A stretch of DNA of 64,000 nucleotides from Schizonepeta tenuifolia. Taxonomy: Eukaryota; Streptophyta; Magnoliopsida; Lamiales; Lamiaceae. The first letter of the stretch is position 1, and the number at the start of each line of letters is the position of its first letter. The notes beneath the pieces were generated by a model. It did no database searches, was not told the origin of the DNA, and saw only the letters and a program-made list of their open reading frames with translations. Below, one piece after another: positions 23,354 to 36,989 of this stretch. The stretch spans positions 90,196,872 to 90,260,871 of the forward strand of contig CM055956.1 of assembly GCA_029490685.1 (NCBI GenBank). Reading direction: 5' to 3'. Made by a program: the position numbers and the translations under genes.

Positions 23354-24015
23354 GGGGTATGAAGTTTGTTATAGTATCAATCATTTCATTTTCATTAAGT
23401 TGAGAGTAAATAATGGTGAAAGTGAAATGGGAGCAATTGGGAGATGACTGCAGCAAGGTTATGGTGAAAGTCAAACGAGAGCGATTGGTCATTCTACAGA
23501 AGATGTAACTTTTATTAACTTTTTAATTTGGTTTTCTTTTATATAATGAGAATATTATGTGTGGCAGTAACTTTTACTCCTATTAACTTTTTTTTTGGCT
23601 CTCTGCAGCGGCGAGCTTGACGAGCTTGCTCGCTTGCCTTTTTGGTGGACTCAGCACGCGCGCACCAATTGAAGTGCAGTGACGAGCTTGCTAAAATTGT
23701 TGTGAGCTCGTTATTTCTTTTTTTTTTTAAGATGAAATTTAAAAAAAAAAAAATCATTTCATCCATAATAGAAATATTACACTAAACTACATTACAATAA
23801 AATTAAAATACTACATTAAACATAAAAATAAAAAACTACTCATCATCATCGGGCCACCCATATTTCTTTTTAAGGTCCTTGACCCATCAATCGTGGAACT
23901 CCTTCTGGGTCGATGCCATAGCGATGGTGCTTCTCGTAATGATATGATAGTCTTGTTGCCTCGTAAATTCTTCCATTTGCTGCGACATTCTCGTGGTCGC
24001 TTCAACAAATTCCTC

Positions 24016-25143
24016 TCATATACTTCCCGATGCCGAACTGCTTCCCGAGCTCGATTCGGCCTTCTTCTTCCCTCTTGCTGTTGCATTTGCCTTGTCTCTA
24101 CCCATCGGGCGTTTAATCCGACTAGAGTGCTCCGACCCAAATTCGCTGCCGGAAAGTGGAGTGGAGGACCACGGTGTACTCCCGCTCAGATTGCTCCTTA
24201 CCGCCGAATTCTGCGCCAAAGTGGCGTAGCTCCCATCTTCGCTTGTCTTCGTTCTCTTTGCCGCTGTTTCGATATGGTATTTTGCGGAGTGGACCATGGC
24301 AAACTTCGGCGTATCTTTGACTACCCGCCACGTTGGCAAGTGCTTAAAAGCAGCTTTATTCGCATATTGCCATGCATTGAGAGCATTGGACAAAATGTCC
24401 TCATTGCTCTCACCGCTTCAACTTGCCATCTCGCACTCCTTGTAAACTTGTCGGAATTCCATTAAGACCGTCTTCACTCGATCCCAATGGTTGCGGAGCT
24501 TTGACGTGTTCCTCTTCGATGAGTTTTTGGGACGGAGCTCGCGGTAACGATGCAAAATGTGGCGCCAATACGAATCTATCCGTAGGCCGTTGGCAACGAT
24601 GGGGTCTTGGGAGATGTCGATCCAACACCGAGCCAAGACCTCGGTCTCGGCCTCGGTGTATCCCATCGGCTCGTCCTCGCCTTCAGAAGACGAATCCACC
24701 AACTCCACCGTAGCCGTCCTACCGCCTCCACGACGGCCACCATGGCGACCACGACAACCACTGTCGAAGATCGCCGCCTTCTTCTCCGTCCTCTTTGCGG
24801 GCGACGTGACTTGGACCTTGTCGCCGTCGGCGTCCAAATTCACGGCCGAGTTAAAATCTTCGGGCGACGGCGTGGGGTGCGTGGGGTAGCCGACGCTCGA
24901 GGGGGCGACATTGGCGGCTCCGAAGCCTTGAAACGGTACAAAGGCACCAGCCGGAAAGTGAGGAACGTAGGCTCCTTGCGTGGAAAATTGTGGGACGAAT
25001 GCTTGAGGCGACGAGAATAAATCTCGTTGGGGTATTTGAGAATAAAAAATTTGTCGAGGGGATGGACGAGATGGGTTGGGGCTATTTGCATCAACATCGT
25101 CGGCGAATGGCCAATTGGTGTTGAAATTGGCATTGGGATCCAT
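24016..25143 (-). pseudogene. PIF/Harbinger ORF1 (myb/SANT-like protein) with an internal stop
   Basis: The ATG at 25,143 opens a frame that runs to an in-frame TGA at 24,418-24,420 and then continues in the same frame to the stop at 24,016. The N-terminal half is Pro/Phe/Asn-rich. The centre has the acidic VELVDSSSEGEDEP block and the trihelix/SANT-like region YTEAETEVLARCWIDISQD through YWRHILHRYREL. The downstream part includes ALNAWQYANKAAFKHLPTW, typical of plant ORF1 copies often mis-annotated as glutathione S-transferase T3-like. ORF1 proteins bind element ends and help the transposase. This copy is interrupted once, so it is probably inactive, although its reading frame is otherwise intact. 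Confidence 0.8.
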
Positions 25144-25427
25144 TTTTTTTTTTAAGAAAAATATGATCGCCGGAGGGCTTGGCTGGAGTAGGTGACCGTC
25201 GGTTTTGGGAGCAAATTTGAGAGAGAAGAGTGTGGAGTAGAGAGAATAGAGAGTGTAGTGTGTGATTTGTGGGTGGGGAGATATAGTGGTAAATTGAAAT
25301 AATAAAAAAAAATTGAAAGGTGACCGTTGGCGATCGCAACGGCTATGCCGGCGACCAACCAGCGGCCACCACGTGGCATTGAGCATGGGAGAGCTTGAGC
25401 TCGTGAGTTCGGTGCTCGGCAGTGGAG

Positions 25428-25432
25428 TGCGA
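25428..25432. repeat. Left target-site duplication (TGCGA) of the retrotransposon
   Basis: The five bases tgcga directly precede the LTR terminus tgtcacag and recur at 42,442-42,446 directly after the terminal ttaca. A 5-bp duplication is normal for Ty3/Gypsy integration. Confidence 0.95.
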
Positions 25433-28400
25433 TGTCACAGCCCCAAATCCCGAGGGACGGCCGAAGCCGGGGTGCGACTGGGGTTGGATTAAAGAAGCGG
25501 GGAAGAAGGGGGCTAACTGACTAACATACATAAAAGACATCAAACAATCAATGAACAAGGCTTGAATTTAACAAAGAAAGAGTTAATCACGAGTGATTAG
25601 TCGACAAAAGTACAGGATAGTAACTAAGTTCAAGTTTATAGACTTATACTACAGAGTTTTGTTTAATAGACAAGTTCTCAAAAGACTTAGAGTTTGGCAG
25701 CGGAAGAGTCCTAACTAAAGCATCCTATCTTTTCAACTCAACTTCAACCGTTGCCGCTCACATCGCTTCAACCTGCACATTTAGAAAACAATGCAGGGCT
25801 AAGTACAAAAGTACTTAGTGGGCACGATGCCGAAATCATAATCATAAGTATAGATAAATATGGCATTTCATAAAGGTAGCACATCGGGGTTTTATTGAAA
25901 GAGGCCCGTGTCTACTAAACATTTTCTGACTCTTTTCTCAAATTAGCTTGCAAGCATTTTTCTGGTATGTTACGTTCAATCTTGACCAAAACTCATTCAC
26001 CGTGGCTGGTACCCCTCAACAAGATATCACATACACCACAGGTTACAAAGTGCACTAACTCTGGAAAGCACTTAGCAGCTAACTCAGAGCCGATCGTTAG
26101 TTAACCTAGTTAGATTAACTCTAAATCTGGAAAACACGAATGTTAACTCAGATAGGTACAAGAGAACTCACATAAAACATAAAACAGTTCATGCCATAAT
26201 ATCACTTTAAAAACACAGATATCAAAGCGATAAAGAAAGATTTTCCGAGCATTGCTCGTTTTATTTTATATATAAAAGCCCACCTCGTAATACAGAACTA
26301 AGAAGTACTAGCTTCCAATCTTCGGATCTTCCGTCCTTTCTTTACTGCTGGCTTCCTCCTTCATCGTAAAATAATAATACTTAAACTCGGGTCGTAAAAG
26401 ATAATCGATCAAAGAAAATCGAAAAAGGTTTTAGTCGTTTCATTCTTTAGGCATTTGCACGCTTACTAGATTCATTTTACTTAAACGGGAACGAGACTCG
26501 TACAAATCCCGTTTAGAACTCGAAAGGTCTCATACTCGACTCTTAGGTCAGTAGAGAAGGTAGTCGGTAGCTCGATACGACTTAAAAGATTATAAGGAAC
26601 TAAGTTGGAAAGAATCGACTTAGGAAAATTACGTTTTAGTTCATTAAACGACTTATGCAATTTCTCGCTTAACTAAACTTCTTTACTTGAACGGATAAGA
26701 GGTAAGGTCTCGTCTCATTTAGCACTCAAGGCTCCTTTCTTGACTCTAGGGTCAGTAGGAAGATAGTCGTTAGTTATTACGGCTTAAACGATCGAAAGAA
26801 AACTAAGTTGCGAACGAAACAACTTAGAAGAATGAAAACTGAAATTTCACTGCGCATTACAGAAACTCTGGGGACTGCCCAGAACAGGGGATCTGGAAAC
26901 AGGGGATGAGCCCTATACCGTTGGAAAGTTTGGGATGTCTAGTTTACGCTCCAATTCACGGATCGCAAATCCGATAAACGAGCTAGAAGTTATTACAGTT
27001 TCCAGCGAGGGTCGCAAAACTGCCGCGCTAACCCTAGTTGCTCGATAGAAACGACATATAGCTTCTTAGGTTCGTTCTAAGTTCTCGTATTCGACTTCTT
27101 ATGAGACTTGACCCTCAAGGCAGTCAATACGTACCCCCGTACGTGATGACTCCTTCTCAAAACTCGTCCAATAGCACGACGTTCTAAACGTCGGCTTTCA
27201 ACTAACATGTACTAAACCAAAGCAAGTTATCAACTTCGCGTTCTAGTTTTCGACTATCACTATAACTCATTTTATATTAGCTCGAAAGCTCATGACGTCA
27301 ACTAAAAAGTTATTCTCAAGTCCATCATAAACAATAATATCAAAGTTAGAATTCTCATTCGACTTCTCGGTTATTAGTTATGTCTAATGGTTTGTCTCTT
27401 ACACAATTTTCAAAGTTGTCGGATTTCGCTCAAATTTTACGTCATTAAACAACATCTAACTAGAATCACTTTCATGCATATAATCACTTCACATCAATAC
27501 TATATCTCAACTTACAACGAGTTCTTCGTCTCTTACATCCCACAAAATATTTTTAGAAAAATCTAAAATAAATTCCTATCAACAATTAATACCAATTACA
27601 ACCTTATTCCATTAACCAAACATCATCTAAATCAAACACATGAAAACCCCTAATTTTCTACTTATTTTCGGTTTTAATACATAGATTAAGAGGGTGTTTT
27701 TCTTCATCAATTAACATCATTTAACTCTTAATCATCCTATTATAACATCAATTAATCAATTCAAGTCCAATTACACATTAACATGCAAAATCCCCAATTT
27801 CAAACCCTAAACCCTAAATCGATTTCAATCAAACAAAGGGCTTTCGATTTCTCTTGGTTCTAATCACTAATTAAACACTTCCTAAGCATGATTTTAACAT
27901 CAATTGAAGAATTCCATCAACCTACACAAATGCCCTAAAATTCGGTAATTACATAGAATTAGGGTTCTTGGTTTTCAATCAATTTTAACCCTAGAATTCA
28001 TATCTAATCACCACTAATTTCACTTAATCGAAGATCAAAACATCTATTTCATCTTTCCTACAATTTCGATCAAAAGAAAATAAAAAGAAAAGGATGTTGG
28101 ATGGATAGAAACATAGAGGAGATGAATACCTTGATCTTTACTAAAGGAAGTAATAGGTTTTGATGGATGAATGAGGACTTGTGTGTTTTCTTCTTCAAGA
28201 ACTTGGAGATTCAACAATGGAGAAAAGAAATGAAGATGGGAGAGAGGGAGAGGGCAGCCGATGGGGTTGAGGGAGGGAGGAGATGTGAGATTTAGTTGGT
28301 ATGATACAAGGTTATATACTTAGGTTAAATAGGTGTAAAGTGAATAGTGTTAGTAATAGTAGTAGGTAAAAAGTAAAAACTATATAAAAGATGAAATATC

Positions 28401-28907
28401 TTGCTAAAGAGAGAGAGAGATCGGCTATGAGAGGGAAGGGAGGGAAAATACGCGCTTTTCCGACGCGATACGACGTTACGGAAATCGAACGACGAAAAAC
28501 GTAGCTCGGCACAAAAATCGTCACGATCCGATTCGTCCAAAAATTCTAACGTATTAAACTTAATCGGAAAATAAAATTTATAAAATTAATTCCGACAAAA
28601 ACTCGGGACGACACAGTCCGAGTTTCGTCCGGAAAATCATAAAAACGAACTTTCTCGGGCGAGTTCGTATCGCGATTTCGTGAATGTAAAAATCAGACGG
28701 TTTTCCGTTCTGAGTTCACGAACTAAAAACTTTTCGTACGCGCTAACCCTAAATACAATAGTCGTCTAGCTGACTTCCGTAATTTATTTTCAGAAACGGA
28801 ATCGACCGTTAGTCTTAGAATTCAAAATCGTAAACTTAGGCGTGCAAAGCCATTTATTTAATTAACTTTAAAATTTTGAGATCGTAAGGAATTTCCGGGG
28901 TATTACA
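25433..28907 (-). repeat. 3' LTR (left copy, 3,475 bp)
   Basis: Bounded by tgtcacagcccc on the left and ggggtattaca on the right, and flanked by the target duplication outside and a polypurine tract inside. It contains an aaccctaaaccctaaa telomere-like stretch near 27,806. Short open frames at 28,312-28,540 are repeated in the other LTR but show no domain. Confidence 0.95.
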
Positions 28908-28923
28908 TCCTACCCCCCTTACG
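28908..28923 (-). promoter_or_regulatory. Polypurine tract of the retrotransposon
   Basis: On the minus strand a purine-rich run with seven consecutive G residues lies immediately upstream of the 3' LTR. The gag-pol frame ends against it at 28,919. Confidence 0.85.
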
Positions 28924-31900
28924 AAAAATTTCGTCCCGAAATTTGCATACCTTCTGCAAAAAGATGAGGATATCGCTCCTTCATCTTCTCCTCGAGTTCC
29001 TACGTGGCTTCTTCTTGCCCGTGGTGGTTCCATAGCACTTTAACGATCGGTATCGATTTGGTTCTTAATTCTTGGACTTTTCTATCCAAAATCGATATCG
29101 GCTTCTTTTCATAGCTTAGGTCAAATTCAAGAACTACGTCTTGCTGACTAATGACGTGCTTAGGATCGTAAACATATTTTCTCAACTGAGAAACGTGGAA
29201 AACGTTGTGAACGCTTCCTAGACTTGGCGGTAAGGCCAATCTATAAGCGACGGGTCCTATTCTCTCGAGGATTTCATAAGGTCCTATAAACCTGGATCTT
29301 AGCTTACCCTTGACTCCGAATCTAACGATTCCTTTGGTCGGTGATATCTTAAGGAAAACCTTATCTCCTATTTCAAACTCAAGATTGGTTCGACGATCAT
29401 CGGCATAAGACTTCTGTCGGCTCAGGGCTTCTTTCATTCTATCTCGAATCTGCCGAACTATCTCGATCATCTCATTAATCGCATCTGGGCCTAGGTTCTT
29501 TCTTTCACCTACTTCGTCCCAATAAAGTGGCGATCTACATCTTCTTCCATACAAAGCCTCAAACGCCGCCATTCCTATCGTGGCCTGATAACTGTTGTTG
29601 TAAGCGAATTCTACTAAGTGTAGAATTTCTTCCCAATTCGCGCCTCGGTCCAAAACTACTGTCCTCAACATGTCGACTAAAATTTGAATCGTTCTCTCTG
29701 ACTGCCCATCTGTCTGTGGGTGAAACGCTGTACTGAAATTAAGCTCTGTTCCTAATTCTTTCTGCATCGTAATCCAAAATCTCGAAGTAAATTTGGCGTC
29801 TCCATCTGATACTATGACCCTTGGTACTCCATGCAGACGTACAATCTCTCTGACGTACAACTGAGCTAGTTTCTCTGATCCGTACGTAATCTTAATCGGT
29901 AGAAAGTGTGCTGACTTTGTAAGCTTATCTATTATCACCCAAATTGCTGTGTTTCCTCTTCTCGACTTAAGCAAGCCTGTGACAAAGTCCATAGCTATGC
30001 CTTCCCATTTCCATTCTGGGACATCCAATGGTTGTAGCAATCCATATGGTCGTCGGTGTAAAGCCTTAACTTGCTGACATGCTAGGCATCTCTCTACAAA
30101 CGAGGCAACGTCTCGTTTCATTCCATTCCACCAAAAGTTTCTTCTCAAATCTTGGTACATTTTCGTACTTCCTGGATGTGCTGTATAAGGTGTGTCGTGA
30201 GCCTCACTCAAGATCTCGTCCTTCAGTTTGTTGTCGTCATCAGGAATACAAATTCTGCCTTCATAAAGTATCGCATTGTCTGGAGCTTCAGAATATCCTT
30301 CTGGTTTATCCGTTCTTATCCTCACTCGTAACTTTTCTATTGACTCGTCTTTTCTCTGAGCACTAATGATTCTTTCTCTTAAATCTGGTATAGCTTCTAA
30401 TGCTGCGATCTGACTTGTTATCGTAGCTGGCGTGTCAAGCACTCTGATATCCATCTTCTCGAATTCTCGTACTAAAGTTTCTTCTTCTACAAAAAGGCAT
30501 CCTAACTTCGTTGGAGCCTTGCGACTCAATGCGTCTGCTACCACATTAGCCTTTCCTGGATGATAGTTAATTCCGCAGTCGTAATCCTTGACTAATTCCA
30601 GCCATCTTCTTTGTCTCATGTTCAGTTCTTTTTGCTCGAAAAAGTACTTCAGGCTCTTGTGATCGGTGAATATCTCAACTCTTACACCATAGAGATGGTG
30701 TCTCCAAATCTTTAACGCATGCACCACGGCTGCGAGTTCTAAATCGTGGGTTGGGTACTCAACTTCGTGAGGTCGAAGTTGTCGTGAAGCATAAGCTATT
30801 ACTCGTCCATCTTGCATTAAGACACAACCTAATCCATTTTTCGATGCGTCGGTGTAAACCACATACTCTTTGTTTGTGTTTGGAAGTGCTAGTACTGGCG
30901 CTGTGGTTAACTTCTCCTTGAGCGTCTGGAAACTTTTCTCGCACTCGTCCGTCCATTTAAATTTGGTCTCCTTTCTGAGTAACTGATCATCGGGCGAGCG
31001 ATCGTAGAAAATACCTCAATAAACCTTCTGTAGTAACCGGCTAATCCCAAGAAACTTCTGATCTCATTCTGACTCGTTGGTGACTTCCAGTTGTGCACTG
31101 CTTCTACCTTGGCTGCATCCACCTTGATTCCTTCCGCCGATACTATGTGCCCAAGGAACATTACTTCCTTCAGCCAAAATTCGCATTTACTGAATTTGGC
31201 GTAGAGTTTCTCGGCTCTTAGTGTCTCCAACACTATCCGTAGATGTTCCTCGTGCTACTTTTCATTCTTAGAGTAAACGAGGATGTCGTCGATGAATACT
31301 AAAACGAATTTGTCTAAGTAGGGGTGGAAGACTCTATTCATAAGATCCATGAATACGGCTGGAGCGTTGGTCAAACCAAATGGCATCACTAAAAATTCGT
31401 AATGGCCATATCGGGTTCTAAAAGCGGTCTTTGGTACGTCTTCAGGTTTGATCTTGAGCTGATGGTACCCTGACCTTAAATCTATCTTGGAGAAAACTCC
31501 TGCACCCTTGAGCTGATCGAACAGATCCTCGATCCTTGGCAAAGGATATTTGTTCTTGAGCGTTATCTTGTTCAGTTCTCAGTAATCTATGCACATTCTC
31601 ATTGATCCGTCCTTTTTCCTAACAAATAGCACGGGTGCTCCCCAAGGTGAGACGCTTGGCCTAATAAAACCAAGGTCTAGCAATTCCTGTAACTGGATTT
31701 TGAGCTCTTCCAGTTCCTTCGGTGCCATCCTGTATGGGGCTTTTGATTTAGGTGCAGCTCCTGGTTCTAGGTCGATTGTGAAGTCCACATGACGATCTGG
31801 TGGCAATCCTGGTAGCACTTCTGGAAAGACATCTTCGTATTCATTCACAACCTTTACGTCTTGGATGGTCTTCTCGGCTCCTGGCTCTCCGACTAGGTAC

Positions 31901-32752
31901 ACAAGATAGGCTGTGGTACCTTTCTTCTTCATGAGTTTCGTGGCTTGAAGGGCTGATATAATCGGTACGCTTCTACCCATTGAAATTCCGTGGAATTCAG
32001 TCGGTTCTTTACCAGGCGGTTGAAAAGAGATTTTTCTCTTGTTGCAGAGAATTGTGGCGTAATTCTCTGACAACCAATCCATTCTTAGGATTATATCTAC
32101 GTCCCACATTATCATAACATTTAAGTTGTTCGCTATAACCTTATGAGTTCCGATGTCTAGTTCTAGGTTAGAGCAAACATGGATAGAAGTAGTAATCTCT
32201 CCTGAAGGTGTGGCTACTCTCATAGATTGTGCAGCTCTTACAGGCCTGATGTCTAAGTTATCGGCACACGAGCCAGCAATGAAAGAATGCGATGCGCCAG
32301 TATCAAACAGTATCTGAATGGGGGTGTTGTGGAGTTTTCCCATACCTGCGAGATTGCCTTTTCCTTTGCGCTGACCACCCTGTTTGATAGCGCATGCCCT
32401 CGCATCCTGTTGCTGCTGAAACTGTTGTTGGTTCATTGGCGGCTGCTGCGGCTGTGCTTGAATGGCTCGGAGGGGTACTGCTTGTAGCGGCTTCGGGCAA
32501 TTCTTTTTCATATGCCCCTTCTGTCCATAGTTGAAACAGTTGGGGTGCCTATCTGACAGACTCCGGGATGGGCTCGGTTGCACTTCGGGCATACGGGGAT
32601 GGTAACCCTCCCTGGGTTATTTGCTCCCTGGTTGAAGTTTCGCTGTTGCCCTTATGGCTGGTTCTGTTGATTGTTACCTTTCCACGGCGAGTTCTGCTTA
32701 TTCCCCTGAATAAACAACCCCGATTGGTTGTTTCCCTGGCACGGCCTCTTGA

Positions 32753-32786
<34 letters not shown>

Positions 32787-33665
32787 GCCAGGCCGTTGAT
32801 ATCCCTGCTGGTTTCCCTTTCTCTGTCCTCCCTGGTTGTTATAACCCTGATTGTAGCCTCCGCTACCTCCTCCGTTCCATTTTCTCTTACCCTGATAGTT
32901 ACTACTATTGCTGTTATAGTAGCCTCGATTCTGATTCTGCGCTGGTGCTGATGCAGTTGGTATAATTTTCTTCTCATCAGGCACGACGGCCTCCATTTCT
33001 AGTGCTCTTCCCAAAATATCGGTATAGCCTAGTCCTCCATGACTAGCTAACGCGATTCCCAACTCATGTCGTAAACCCCCTTGAAATTTCTTGGATAGCT
33101 TCTCCTCAGTATCGACCAATGCCGGCGCATACCTTGACAGTTCGCAAAACTTGGCATCATATTCAGTCACGGTCAGCTTTCCTTGCTTCAGATTATAAAA
33201 CTCGGCTTCCTTCTGTGCCCTATACGTCTTGGGGACGTACTTATCAAACAAGATCTCCTTGAACTCTTTCCATGTAAAACGAGCCAGATGCTCTGCGGGA
33301 ATCACCTTCTGTCTCACTTCCTACCAGTAATCTGCCGATCCAATCAGTTGGAATGCGACACAAAGCATTTTCTCCTCATCAGTGCATCTGAGGAGCTTGA
33401 AAATCTTCTCGGTAGATCTCACCCATAGCTCAACATCGCTAGGGCTACCCGTTCCATTGAACATCGGAGGGTTCCTCTTGAGGAAGAGATCCTCTATATC
33501 TCTACGGGGCGGTGGTGAAGGTGGTGGTGATGGGGATGGATATGGGGATGGGGTAGCATTCTGCTCATACTCCTGTTCTCTGTTGTTTTCCGGCTGACGT
33601 CTACCACGTCCTCTCGGCCTTCCAGGTCCTCGACCTCTCCTGTTGTTAACGTTTCTCGGTGGCAT
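28919..33665 (-). pseudogene. Gag-pol polyprotein of the Tekay-type retrotransposon, broken
   Basis: Domains in order: gag from 33,665 with an Arg/Gly-rich N-terminus, a capsid-like region, an Asn run from a (GTT)n tract near 32,755-32,790 and a zinc knuckle that lacks one cysteine (CFNYGQKGH); aspartic protease with DTGASHSFI; reverse transcriptase with FIDDILVYS; RNase H starting YTDASKNGLG; integrase with an HHCC region, VSDGDAKF and FHPQTDGQSERT; and a C-terminal chromodomain near VKVLWNHH. Breaks seen: in-frame stops at 33,321, 32,652, 31,579, 31,255 and 29,000, and single-base frame changes near 32,540 and 30,990. Most stops are compatible with C-to-T decay. Normally it makes virus-like particles and copies and integrates the element; this copy cannot make an uninterrupted product. 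Confidence 0.92.
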
Positions 33666-34264
33666 TTTCTTTGGTCTAAGGAAAAATTGAAATTCTCATT
33701 AGTTCTCTTCTGTTAATTACTCTTGGTACTTACTAGCTCGTTCTCAACTTAATCAAGTTCACAGAACAACATATCGAACAAAGCTTCGATATTGTTTTTT
33801 CATTAATCTTTTAACTTCAAGTTAAACTCAATTCCTCGTTACACGAGTTCATTTGACATTCTGATTTTAATTACTCGATTCATAAGAAATTTTGCTTGTG
33901 ATTAAAAAACCCTCTTCATGGGTCATGTATATATATATACATCAAAAAGAATATTAATTCTGCCTCCAACGAGGACTTATACAAACAAGGTTAGACTACT
34001 ATTAGTCTAAACTAGGCTGACTGCCTACTATTTACCGGGTACACTAACAAGCTGCAACTCCGTACCTATAGAAGTACTAGAACGGAAACGATTCATAAAA
34101 TTTCGTATCCGCTAGAGTACTACAAAAACTAACTAGTTACTGATCCGACTCTATACAGGACAAAGAGCTACTACTACTACTGATATTTACCCGCATCTAC
34201 AACGCTCTGCTCAACTAAACTGCAGTCGAGTCCAAAAACTACCCCCCTATGGCCTGCAAAAACC

Positions 34265-35467
34265 CTAAGAGTCCTCTTCTGGGTCCTCCTCCGGATCCTC
34301 CTCCGGATCCTCGTCCGGGTCCTCCTCCTCGGACTCTGAACCAAAAACAAGCTGTAGTGCCTCGTCCACCCTCAGAGTAGAACCGTCAGCAAGTGTAAGC
34401 AGGGTGGGCAAGGGTGCCTTTGAAACCGTCTCCTCCAGGTCGGAAACCAAGTAGTCCTCGCTGACCTCTACCGCACGCTTCTTCAGGGGAAGAAGGTGCT
34501 CGGGAACTGAACCTGAACCCGAACCTGACTCGAAGTCCTCCCTAGAACGGACCCTGGATGGTCCTGCCTCCATCTGCTCTCTGACTACTCCCCACTTCGC
34601 ACAGATCTCCTCGAGCGGCGTAAGTGGAGAAGGTAACTCTAACAAGGCGGCAAGCTCCGCGTCGATCCCTCGGTAGTCTGGCCCCTCCCTATACAGTCTC
34701 GTCTTTAACCGTCCCCTGACTCTAACACAAACGTCTGGCACAAAAGGTGAAGACAACCCTAACAGCGCGGCTGTCTCAGCGTCAACCTCCACGAATCCCG
34801 GCCCTGGGATCAACTCCTCGATCTGCTGACCAACTGGTGGTGACTCTGGTGTAACTACTGTCTCCTCGTCCTCCTCTAACTGTCCTAACTCTGTGCCCTC
34901 CTCTAACTGCTCGGACTCTGCGTCCTCCTCTAACTGCTCGGACTCTGCGTCCTCCTCTAACTGCTCGGACTCTGTGTCCTCCTCCTCACTCGGTACACCG
35001 TCTGGTGGCAACTCCAACAGGGCAGAAAACTCTGGGTCTAAGTCAAGGTGCTCTGGCTCTGTCTCTGCTGGAAACTAACTGTAGGGAAGGTGCGGCTCTA
35101 ATGGGATGGGAAGCATGAATCTGCTCTCAAAGAAGCGCCTGTGCATAAACAGGGCGAATCCGGTGTAGTTGCCGGTCGGCTCAGTGTCGTCGCCGAAAAT
35201 CCCTAAGAAGTACCACGCTGCACGGTGCGCCCAACCGCGCCACTCGTCCGGTAGGTGAACAATCAGGTCTAGAATCGCCTGACTCTCCCGGATCAAGTGT
35301 CGCACTGGGTAGTAAACTGAAGAAAAGTTACTAACAATCTGTCCTACGTCCCCCTCTCCGTAGTCTACCTCGAACTCGTAGTACTCATCCTGCAGCATGT
35401 CTACTATAGTGCGCTCGCACGAGGCCAAAGGCTGGCTCTTCCGAGCCGTGACACGAGTCCTAGCCAT
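34265..35467 (-). pseudogene. Extra acidic ORF upstream of gag in the retrotransposon
   Basis: A frame on the same strand as gag begins at 35,467 and runs 401 codons to a stop at 34,265, interrupted once by TAG at 35,075-35,077. The N-terminal ~130 residues form a mixed globular-looking segment (for example DEWRGWAHRAAWYFLGIFGD). The rest is very acidic. It holds three diverged repeats with an ALLELP or ALLGLS core and tandem SEQLEEDAE units, and ends in repeated DPEE. I recognise no domain. Additional ORFs upstream of gag are known in Ogre elements, but this sequence is unlike anything I can name. It may be a lineage-specific accessory protein or captured host sequence. Confidence 0.7.
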
Positions 35468-36989
35468 CCTACAAAAGTTTTAAGTAAACACGGATCAGTA
35501 ACAGGTAGGGAAAATAACTTATCTCAACGAAAAACTTAAATTACAAAATGAATATTCCTTATTCAATTGTAACTTCATCACCTAAGTCAACCACTTATCA
35601 AGACTTCTAGCAATTCAAGAAATTGTACTTAAACAACATACATAATTAAAATAAATCAAGATTTTTATTTCCATTCTTTATTTTACCAAATTTTTCTATT
35701 CATTTTAATTCTTTATTTCTTTCTCAACACACTTCTTAACGATTCTCACTTATTAAAAACAGAGTACGTTTACTTTGTTCATGTTACTTATTCAAAAGTA
35801 ACATCCATTTACAAAAGAATTTGTCGTTTACGACTCTTGATATTCATACTAGTTATAGTCGTTGCTCAAAGGCGAGATATTGAATAAATTCCAAAAGAAA
35901 ATGGAATATAACTTAAAGAATAACTTTCTGGAAAACTAAGTTCCAGTTGTCGTCGCTAGAATCGGGCGATCGATGGAAAATTTTTTAATCGAGCTTCGTG
36001 CTCGACTTCTAATAATCTATGCGATTTTTCTTCGTAGAGTTCGATCGAGGCGAACCCTATTGAAACACGAAACGAAAAGAAAATGGAATGACGTGACACG
36101 AATGACGTCATTTACGTTACTTATACGTAAGCAACGTTCACTTATTTCATTTGGCTTTGATTCCCTTTATTCGATCTTCGTCGTCTCGTTCATATCTTTC
36201 TTAACTCGAAGCCGAAAGCTTCTCAAACGTCTAATCGCTCCCCTCGTTTACTAACACGATTTATCGAATCACTTTTATTTCTTTTTCCACGCAGGAAATT
36301 CTTAGAAAACAAGTTCGACTCTGCCGAATCTTTATTCATGTCACTTAACGCACGTGACATTCATCAGTAGAAGTCCTTCTCGCGCTGGGGATCTCCTTTC
36401 GAAATCATTTCATAACAACGTTTCTTAAAAACGTCTAAATTCTCGAAGAACCGGAAAGATCTTAGGTTTCAAGTCTACGTTCTCATTGATCCGGGAAAAA
36501 TCCCTAAAATTCGACTATATTCTTGTGTTCGCATATATTTTTCATAAAAAGGAAATCATCGCGCAAATAATTTCACATAGGATAGTACTTGTACTATCGC
36601 ATAATCACATAAGGTATAAAATTATACTTCCATAAAATTCTCAATTTCGGAACACAACTCATTCTTATTCTCAATTTTATTGAATACTTGCTCATAAAAT
36701 TTCTTATTTAAAAGAAATCACATCATAAAATTCTTTCCTTTTCCTCGTTGAGTCGACGTAGCGGGCGGTTGAGTTGACATCTACGTTCTCAATCTTAGTA
36801 TTGTAGTCTAACTCTCATCTTATACTTGGAAAGACGAATCCGATCTAGAGTATATACAAATACTTTGTCTCATGACTCGAAAGAAGACTCGATATAGAGT
36901 ATAAATGAATACTCTATACTATTACTCGAAGGAAGACTTGTATACGAATATCACTTGGTGATATTACTAGAAGGAATGACTCGTATTAG

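Noticed and set aside
23893..25020. Long plus-strand open frames
   Set aside because: Antisense shadows of the PIF ORF1 coding sequence, which has the recognisable SANT-like region on the minus strand.
27806..27822. Telomere-like aaccctaaaccctaaa
   Set aside because: Only two to three units inside an LTR, and repeated in the other LTR; not an interstitial telomere array.
28312..28540. Open frames of 70-71 codons repeated at 41,846-42,074
   Set aside because: They lie inside the two LTRs and are identical only because the LTRs are. No domain or start context supports them.
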